Positions 1 to 4,749 of a DNA stretch of 7,215 nucleotides are shown here, in pieces. The stretch is taken from assembly GCA_934444485.1 (NCBI GenBank), contig CAKSCN010000129.1, forward strand, positions 1 to 7,215, given 5' to 3'. The first letter of the stretch is position 1. Every line of letters starts with the position of its first letter. A model generated the notes under the pieces. The model saw nothing but the letters and a program-made list of their open reading frames with translations, had not been told where the DNA came from and made no database searches. The translations under genes were made by a program, and so were the position numbers. This DNA comes from an uncultured Eubacteriales bacterium (lineage in GTDB: Bacteria; Bacillota; Clostridia; Oscillospirales; CAG-382).

Positions 1-1036
1 GATATATCTGCTCGTTGTAACACGTTTTCTCGCCTGCTTCTACGGCGACTACCAATACAAATCGATAAAAGCGGAGTTTGAGTGCGGCGGCGAAACATTC
101 TATGTAACAGGCGTTGAGGAAGTCGCAAAGGGTTGGAAAAGCGTGTCGGCATATGACGTTGAGGACGACGAAGACGACCGTGATGTTGAATCCGAAGAAT
201 CGCTTCTCCCGTCTTTCAACAAGGGCGACAAATTCAAGTGTGTGTCAACCGTTATTAAAGCAAGAAAAACCTCTCCCCCGTCGAGGTACACCGAAGCGTC
301 GCTGCTTTCGGCAATGGAGAACCCGTCGAAGTTCATAACCGACAGAAAGATGAAGGAATACATCGGCGGAGGACTCGGAACGCCTGCAACAAGAGCGGAC
401 ATTATCGAAAAGCTTTATTCGACGTTCTACATTGAGAAAAAGGATAACGTCATTCATCCGACCTCGAAAGGTATGCAGCTTATTTCAATCGTACCGTCCG
501 ACCTGAAAGAGCCGCTTCTCACGGCAACATGGGAGAAACAGCTTGAGGAAATTGCGACGAACAAGGGTACGAAGGAAGCGTTCATCACAGACATACGAAA
601 GTATTCCGCAAACCTCGTAAAGGAGGTCGCAAACAGCGATGCGAAATACGTACACGACAATCTTACGAGGACTCCGTGTCCGGAATGCGGAAAGATGATG
701 CTCGAGGTCACCGGCAAAAAGGGCAAGTTGCTTGTATGCCAGGACAGAGAATGCGGTTACAGGCAGAACCTTTCCATGCGCACAAAAGTGCGCTGCCCGA
801 ACTGTCACAAGCCGCTTGAACTTGTGGGAAGCGGTGACAAAAAGCTTTACACCTGCACCTGCGGTTTCAGAGAGAAGCCTGACAGATTCCATGCCGAGCA
901 TTCGGGCGGAAACTCCGCATCAAAGAAGTTTGTCAATGACTTTCTTAAGGCTCAGGACAGAGAGGTAATTCCGAAAGAGGAAAGCCCATTTGCACTGGCA
1001 ATGAAAAAGGCAATGGAGAGCAAGAAAAACAAGTAA
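1..1036 (+). CDS. topB: DNA topoisomerase III, C-terminal part (5'-truncated by window edge)
   Basis: Type IA topoisomerase that cuts and passes single DNA strands to relax or decatenate DNA. The first complete codon begins at base 2 and 344 residues are visible. The N-terminal Toprim domain and the catalytic tyrosine lie before the window, so activity cannot be judged here. Visible family signs, in order, are an RFLACFYGDYQY segment, the PPSRYTEASLLSAME segment typical of the type IA core, the strongly conserved GLGTPATRADIIEKL motif (about 368-415) and HPTSKGMQLI. The C-terminus carries topoisomerase zinc ribbons: CPEC-x16-C-x4-C (from about 678) and CPNC-x16-C-x-C (from about 798). The second is compact, with a CxC closing pair. 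The tail (NSASKKFVNDFLKAQ, then a Lys-rich end) is like clostridial TopB proteins. An acidic insert (DVEDDEDDRDVESEES) is also present. The gene ends in TAA and is followed by a hairpin terminator. It is convergent with the minus-strand genes. Confidence 0.93.
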   Translation, partial: IYLLVVTRFLACFYGDYQYKSIKAEFECGGETFYVTGVEEVAKGWKSVSAYDVEDDEDDRDVESEESLLPSFNKGDKFKCVSTVIKARKTSPPSRYTEASLLSAMENPSKFITDRKMKEYIGGGLGTPATRADIIEKLYSTFYIEKKDNVIHPTSKGMQLISIVPSDLKEPLLTATWEKQLEEIATNKGTKEAFITDIRKYSANLVKEVANSDAKYVHDNLTRTPCPECGKMMLEVTGKKGKLLVCQDRECGYRQNLSMRTKVRCPNCHKPLELVGSGDKKLYTCTCGFREKPDRFHAEHSGGNSASKKFVNDFLKAQDREVIPKEESPFALAMKKAMESKKNK

Positions 1037-1050
1037 GCAAACAAAAGAAA

Positions 1051-1086
1051 CCGTGGGCAACATAAGCTGTCCACGGCATTGTTTTT
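1051..1086. terminator. Probable bidirectional intrinsic terminator between topB and the CD1247-type gene
   Basis: The stem is CCGTGGGCA (1051-1059) paired with TGTCCACGG (1068-1076), nine pairs including one G-T, with an 8-base loop. On the + strand it is followed by CATTGTTTTT (1077-1086), which would end topB 14 bases after its stop codon. On the minus strand the same stem is followed by TTTCTTTTGTTTG (complement of 1050-1038), so it can also end the efp/CD1247-type transcript, whose last stop is 55 bases before it. Its place between two convergent genes fits a shared terminator. Confidence 0.8.
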
Positions 1087-1131
1087 CAAAACGACACTGC
1101 AAAGAGCGGCGTCAACAACAATTATGCAAAA

Positions 1132-1461
1132 TCAGAAATTCTGATCCTCGCATTCTTCACACTTACCGAGTTCGGCGCCGTCGCAGCCTTCGCAAGCGTC
1201 GAAATCGTCATCCTCATCATCGTAGTCTTCGTCATCGTCAATTCCGTAAAGCACTTCCTCAACATCGCCGAGATCCTCATCGAGTTCATCGGCAAAATCA
1301 TAGAGGGTATCCACGTCGTCGGAAACCATATCAAGCTCCTCGGAAATGTCAGCGAGGATATCCGCCATGAGAGAAATGAGCTTTCCTTCATCGCTGGAGG
1401 TATCAAACTTCATGCCTTCCATTACACCTTTGAGGTGCGCCACTTTTTCATTGATAGTCAT
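1132..1461 (-). CDS. Small acidic protein with CD1247-type N-terminal domain
   Basis: A 109-residue protein of unknown function. The N-terminal two thirds (about 1-72) match my memory of the clostridial family named for C. difficile CD1247: a start like EKVAHLKGVMEGMKFD, then DEGKLISLMADILADI, then a DELDEDLGDVEEVLYG segment. This part is probably helical. Residues about 74-88 are almost all Asp/Glu. The tail has four cysteines (90, 93, 101, 104) as CxxC-x7-CxxC, a possible small metal site. Relatives as I recall them carry a longer zinc-ribbon-like tail, so this copy looks shortened. The start is well supported by AAAGGAGG (1469-1476) with a 7-base spacer to the ATG. It lies 60 bases after efp with no promoter or terminator between, so it is probably co-transcribed with efp. 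Family membership is a recall-based call and the function is not known to me. Confidence 0.75.
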   Translation of the reverse strand: MTINEKVAHLKGVMEGMKFDTSSDEGKLISLMADILADISEELDMVSDDVDTLYDFADELDEDLGDVEEVLYGIDDDEDYDDEDDDFDACEGCDGAELGKCEECEDQNF

Positions 1462-1521
1462 TGTCGTTCCTCCTTTAAAAATAAATTCTGCGTTGCTCGC
1501 GGCAAAGCCGTGATACGGGAA

Positions 1522-2079
1522 TTAAACTCTTTCGAGGTATTCGCCTGTTCTTGTATCTATCTTGAGAACGTCGCCGATATTGACAAAGAGTGGAACCTTG
1601 ATCTGAGCGCCTGTTTCAAGTGTTGCGGGCTTGGAAGCACCGGTAGCCGTGTCGCCCTTGAAGCCGGGTTCGGTCTCTGTTACTTCGAGTTCAACGAACA
1701 TGGGAGGCTCAACACCGAAAACGTTGCCCTTATAAGAAATCATTCTTACAACCATGTTTTCCTTTACGAACTTAAAGTTGTCGCCAAGCTTTTCCTTGTT
1801 GAGGGGGATCTGGTCGAAAGTCTCGTTGTCCATGAAGTAGTAAAGCTCACCGTCGTTGTAAAGATACTGCATATCCTTTCTCTCAACGAGAGCGGTCGGG
1901 AACTTATCGGTGGGGTTGAATGTTCTTTCAATTACGGCGCCTGTGATTACGTTACGGAGCTTTGTTCTTACGAACGCCGCACCCTTACCGGGCTTGACGT
2001 GCTGGAATTCGATGATCTGGAGTACGTTTCCGTCATCCTCAAAAGTCAAACCGTTTCTGAAATCTCCTGCTGTTACCAT
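1522..2079 (-). CDS. efp: Elongation factor P
   Basis: EF-P enters ribosomes stalled at consecutive prolines, between the E and P sites, and restores peptide-bond formation. The 185-residue length is normal. Domain I (about 1-64) holds the loop HVKPGKGAAF with Lys32 at the tip, the residue that is post-translationally modified in many bacteria. The QHVKPGKGAAFVR context resembles the Bacillus type, which carries a 5-aminopentanol group, rather than the E. coli lysylated type; the modification state here is inference. Domains II and III follow, with the C-terminal signature FKGDTATGASKPATLETG and a typical end, VPLFVNIGDVLKIDTRTGEY. The ATG is preceded by GGAGG (2089-2093) with 9 bases of spacing. 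Transcription should start from the consensus promoter just upstream, giving a leader of roughly 60 bases. The preceding gene encodes an M24 peptidase, the same neighbour that efp has in Bacillus subtilis (yqhT-efp). Confidence 0.97.
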   Translation of the reverse strand: MVTAGDFRNGLTFEDDGNVLQIIEFQHVKPGKGAAFVRTKLRNVITGAVIERTFNPTDKFPTALVERKDMQYLYNDGELYYFMDNETFDQIPLNKEKLGDNFKFVKENMVVRMISYKGNVFGVEPPMFVELEVTETEPGFKGDTATGASKPATLETGAQIKVPLFVNIGDVLKIDTRTGEYLERV

Positions 2080-2144
2080 TGTTTTTTTCCTCCAATTATT
2101 TAATGCGTTCTAGTTCTGTGCGCACTTAAAATAAGTTACATTTT

Positions 2145-2173
2145 ATTATACCGCATATTTTTTAATATTTCAA
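2145..2173 (-). promoter_or_regulatory. Sigma-A type promoter for efp and the CD1247-type gene
   Basis: On the minus strand the -35 box TTGAAA (2173-2168) and the perfect -10 box TATAAT (2150-2145) are separated by exactly 17 bases. The spacer is AT-rich in its upstream half. The -35 box begins 8 bases after the stop codon of the upstream peptidase gene, and the expected start near 2138 leaves about 60 untranslated bases before the efp ATG. No terminator is visible between the peptidase gene and this promoter, so efp may also receive read-through from the upstream operon. Confidence 0.85.
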
Positions 2174-2181
2174 GAGCATTT

Positions 2182-3270
2182 TTATAATATTATGAGATGT
2201 TTTTCACTTTCCGTCAAATTTTTACATCCGTCGGCGGTAATTACGACGATATCCTCTATTCTGACGCCGTATTTTCCGTTTATATATATACCCGGCTCGA
2301 CGCTGAGTACCGCTCCCTCGGGTATTTTCGTTTTGCACGACGGAGAAAAATTCGGGTTTTCGTGAATCTCAATACCGAGAGAATGACCCGTACTGTGACC
2401 GAAGCATCCCTCATATCCGTTTGAGTAGATGAAATCTCTTGCCGCCGCATCGACCTCAGATCCGACAACGTCAGCTCTTATCACGTCAAGCGCACGTTTT
2501 TGAGCCTCAGCGACCGTGTTATAGACCTTTATCATGTCGTCGCCCGGCTTTCCGACGCAAACCGTTCTTGTCATGTCGGAACAATAACCTCCGAATTTTG
2601 CGCCGAAGTCCATTGTCACAAAGCCTCGGTCAATGACGGTTTCATCAGGTACGCCGTGAGGAAGCGAAGACTTTTTGCCGGAAACGCAGATTGTATCGAA
2701 AGCAATACCGTCCGCACCGTTTTTGCGCATGAAGTACTCAAGCTCGAGTGCGATGTCGCGTTCGGCAACGCCGGGCTTAATATAGGAAAGAATGTGCGAA
2801 AATGCGGCGTCGGTAATCCTCTGTGCGGACTTTATCGCCGAAAGCTCCGCCTCATCCTTTACCGCACGCACGGCAGTAACTGCGCCGCCGTCGCCGACGA
2901 CCTTTATTCCGGCATCACCAAGCTTATTTGCAATGTTTTCATACTCGTATGCGGTGAGGCTCATATTCTCGACTGCGACAGTTGCCGAACCGAGACCGCT
3001 TGCCGTCATGACCTCTTTTACGTAGTCCGTCATCGGCTTTGCCGTCTGCACTATATCAAACGACGAATCAACAATACCGTCTGCTCTCTTGCGGACAGCC
3101 GCTTCGTAGTATCTGAAATCGAGGAAAAGATACGACTTGTTCGGTGTCAGCAAAACGTATCCTGCCGAGGACTTCATACCCGACGCATAAAATCTGTTTT
3201 CCTCCGAGGTTATAAGCATTGCGTCGGCAATGTTTTTGTAAGACTTACGTATTTTCTCAAGTCTTGTCAT
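2182..3270 (-). CDS. M24 family Xaa-Pro peptidase (aminopeptidase P / prolidase-like)
   Basis: A cytoplasmic metallopeptidase expected to cleave bonds involving proline in peptides. It has 362 residues, usual for the short PepQ/YqhT-like bacterial group. Residues about 1-125 form the creatinase-type N-terminal domain and about 135-355 the pita-bread catalytic domain. All five metal ligands can be placed: Asp221 (VTMDFGAKF), Asp232 (GGYCSDMTRT), His296 (GHSTGHSLGIEIHENP), Glu325 (VLSVEPGIY) and Glu339 (GVRIEDIVV). Extra histidines at 292 and 303 match the family's active-site histidines. The start is the ATG at 3270, which overlaps the upstream TGA as ATGA. An AAGGAAG lies a little far upstream (about 11 bases), so translational coupling probably matters. 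An in-frame extension to 3354 would lie wholly inside the upstream gene and adds no family sequence. Substrate preference cannot be settled from sequence alone. Confidence 0.93.
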   Translation of the reverse strand: MTRLEKIRKSYKNIADAMLITSEENRFYASGMKSSAGYVLLTPNKSYLFLDFRYYEAAVRKRADGIVDSSFDIVQTAKPMTDYVKEVMTASGLGSATVAVENMSLTAYEYENIANKLGDAGIKVVGDGGAVTAVRAVKDEAELSAIKSAQRITDAAFSHILSYIKPGVAERDIALELEYFMRKNGADGIAFDTICVSGKKSSLPHGVPDETVIDRGFVTMDFGAKFGGYCSDMTRTVCVGKPGDDMIKVYNTVAEAQKRALDVIRADVVGSEVDAAARDFIYSNGYEGCFGHSTGHSLGIEIHENPNFSPSCKTKIPEGAVLSVEPGIYINGKYGVRIEDIVVITADGCKNLTESEKHLIIL

Positions 3271-4145
3271 ATTACACCGGCTTCCTTTACGATTTTTCTG
3301 TACTCGTTCTGCATTGCGAGGGCGTCCTCCGCCATTGTACCGTCCGATTCGCATATTATTGTGGGCGAGACGCCGAGGTCGGCTATTGCCTTCATGAGCG
3401 GCACGTAATCGGGACCGTAGGTTTCATCCGCAAAGGTGAGATGCTTCTTTTCCCCGCCCTTGGTGTACTCAATCTTCGAGAAGTGGCAGTGAAGATTCTC
3501 CGCATACTCGCTTCCGAGCTTTTCGGATATACCGTCGAAAATGCGCTTGTAGTCGTCGGCACACGTAAAGACGCCGCCCATTTCACGAGCGTTCATATGA
3601 CCGAAATCAACGACGGGAGCGACGGTTTTATCGACCTCGCACATAGAAAGAACCTCATCGAAGGTGCCGAGCTGATTTACCTTGCCCATTGTTTCGATGC
3701 CGAGAGTGACGCCGTAAAGTCCCTCCTCATCGAGCCTTTTCAGCGCATGGAGAAGTGCCTCTTTGGCGTAGTCAAGAGCAACGGCACGATCGAGCTTCGC
3801 CGTACTTCCGGCATGAATGACAATCGTCTTTCCACCCATTGCCTTAATTGCAGCCGCACTTTTTATGATGTAGTCTGCGCTCTTAAGTCGCTTCTCGGGA
3901 TCGACCGACGAAAGAGATATAAAGTACGGAGCGTGAATCGAGAGCGACACGCCTGCCTTTTTTGCATTCTCGCCTATCGCCGCAAACGTGGAGAGAGATG
4001 CCGTGACGCCGTTGCCGGCTTCATATTCGTATGCGCCGAGTCCCAAGCCGCTTACCCATTCGGGAGCGTCGAGCGTTGATTTTTTGCCGGCGGCGTAAAA
4101 GCTCTCTGAGTTGCCGCCCGGTCCGAACAGTGGATTCTTACTCAT
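3267..4145 (-). CDS. Endonuclease IV-like TIM-barrel protein (AP endonuclease family 2 / xylose isomerase-like)
   Basis: A 292-residue TIM-barrel protein whose metal-binding residues follow E. coli endonuclease IV (Nfo) in order and spacing: His71 (SIHAPYFISLSS), His111 (VIHAGS), Glu151 (GIETMG), Asp180 and His183 (VVDFGHMNAR), His219 (LHCHFSK), His235 (EKKHLTF) and Glu266 (IICES). These correspond to Nfo His69, His109, Glu145, Asp179, His182, His216, His231 and Glu261. The position of Nfo Asp229 is Lys233 here, so the third zinc site may be incomplete. Nfo itself cleaves DNA at abasic sites; whether this protein does is uncertain, because the superfamily also holds sugar isomerases. The chosen ATG gives the natural MSKNPLFGPGGNSESFY start and has GGTGA 7 bases upstream. 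An extension to 4211 would run inside yqeG. The start overlaps yqeG by 8 bases and the end overlaps the peptidase gene by 4, so the three are coupled. Confidence 0.85.
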   Translation of the reverse strand: MSKNPLFGPGGNSESFYAAGKKSTLDAPEWVSGLGLGAYEYEAGNGVTASLSTFAAIGENAKKAGVSLSIHAPYFISLSSVDPEKRLKSADYIIKSAAAIKAMGGKTIVIHAGSTAKLDRAVALDYAKEALLHALKRLDEEGLYGVTLGIETMGKVNQLGTFDEVLSMCEVDKTVAPVVDFGHMNAREMGGVFTCADDYKRIFDGISEKLGSEYAENLHCHFSKIEYTKGGEKKHLTFADETYGPDYVPLMKAIADLGVSPTIICESDGTMAEDALAMQNEYRKIVKEAGVI

Positions 4146-4677
4146 TGCTTTCACCGGCTTTCTTCTTGATATTTCCGTCGTTTCTGTGCTTAAACCTGTA
4201 GTATGCGACAAACGGTACTTCGCCCAAACGTTTCATTTTGAAAAAAGTGTTTTCAACCTTTTCGATAGGTTCGACGACGACGGTCAATGCGCCAATGAGC
4301 TTTCCGGCAAGAACATCCGTAAAAATCTGGTCGCCGACGACCGCAATGTGCTTCTTATCAAGTTTATGCTTCGCAATCAGCGACTTATACGCTTTGGCGA
4401 GCGGTTTTCGTGCGTCGTGGATATAATCAACATCAAGGTCCTTTGCAAATGTTTCGACCCGTTCCTTTGAATTATTCGACACCAAAATGACTTTTATTCC
4501 GCTTTTTGCAAGCTCAGACAGCCACATTTTGTTTTTTTCGGTGGGTAGTCTGTCGTTATACGACACAAGCGTATTGTCGATATCAAGAAAAATGCTCTCA
4601 ATCCCGTTTTGGGCAAAGTAGCTCTTCGGGATATCGTATACGCTGTCGCACATAAGGTCCGGAATGAGAAGTCCCAT
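4138..4677 (-). CDS. yqeG: YqeG family HAD-IIIA phosphatase
   Basis: A 179-residue HAD superfamily hydrolase of the YqeG group. The four HAD motifs are complete: motif I FLDIDNTLV with nucleophile Asp32 and Asp34, motif II LVSNNS with Ser67, motif III Lys91 in ARKPLAKA, and motif IV VVGDQIFTDV with Asp116 and Asp121. The opening MGLLIPDLMCDSVYDI also resembles YqeG proteins, which begin with a short segment of this type before motif I. Phosphatase activity is inferred from the motifs; the natural substrate is not known to me. The ATG is well supported by AGGAGGT (4685-4691) with 8 bases of spacing after GGAGG. In Bacillus subtilis yqeG sits with yqeH and aroE; here it is followed by the TIM-barrel gene with an 8-base overlap. 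A terminator-like hairpin lies immediately upstream, and no promoter is apparent in the gap after rpsA. Confidence 0.92.
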   Translation of the reverse strand: MGLLIPDLMCDSVYDIPKSYFAQNGIESIFLDIDNTLVSYNDRLPTEKNKMWLSELAKSGIKVILVSNNSKERVETFAKDLDVDYIHDARKPLAKAYKSLIAKHKLDKKHIAVVGDQIFTDVLAGKLIGALTVVVEPIEKVENTFFKMKRLGEVPFVAYYRFKHRNDGNIKKKAGESNE

Positions 4678-4690
4678 TCGTGTTACCTCC

Positions 4691-4723
4691 TAAAAACAGA
4701 GAACACGGGAAAAATCTCCCGTG
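4691..4723 (-). terminator. Probable intrinsic terminator after ispH-rpsA
   Basis: On the minus strand, stem CACGGGA (4723-4717), a 6-base loop GATTTT and stem TCCCGTG (4710-4704) are followed by TTCTCTGTTTTTA (4703-4691). The U tract is interrupted, so termination may be partial. It follows the rpsA stop codon (4750-4752) by 26 bases, and its U tract runs directly into the AGGAGG of yqeG. Confidence 0.7.
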
Positions 4724-4749
4724 CCCCCTATCGCTTAAATTAAAGTCAA

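Noticed and set aside
1483..1521. Small GC hairpin (CGGC-TTT-GCCG) between efp and the CD1247-type gene
   Set aside because: Only four stem pairs and no adjacent U tract, so it is not a credible terminator.
1435..2103. Open + strand frame of 222 codons opposite efp
   Set aside because: It runs antisense through the whole of efp, whose identity is certain. No promoter for it is seen.
2280..2290. TATATATATA run
   Set aside because: It is coding sequence of the M24 peptidase (GIYING segment) and has no partner element.
2500..3408. Open + strand frame of 302 codons opposite the M24 peptidase
   Set aside because: It is Cys/Arg-rich with no recognisable domain and crosses the boundary of two well-supported minus-strand genes, so it is an antisense shadow.
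3219..4079. Open + strand frame of 286 codons opposite the TIM-barrel gene
   Set aside because: The minus strand carries the ordered endonuclease IV metal motifs; the + strand product has no family resemblance.
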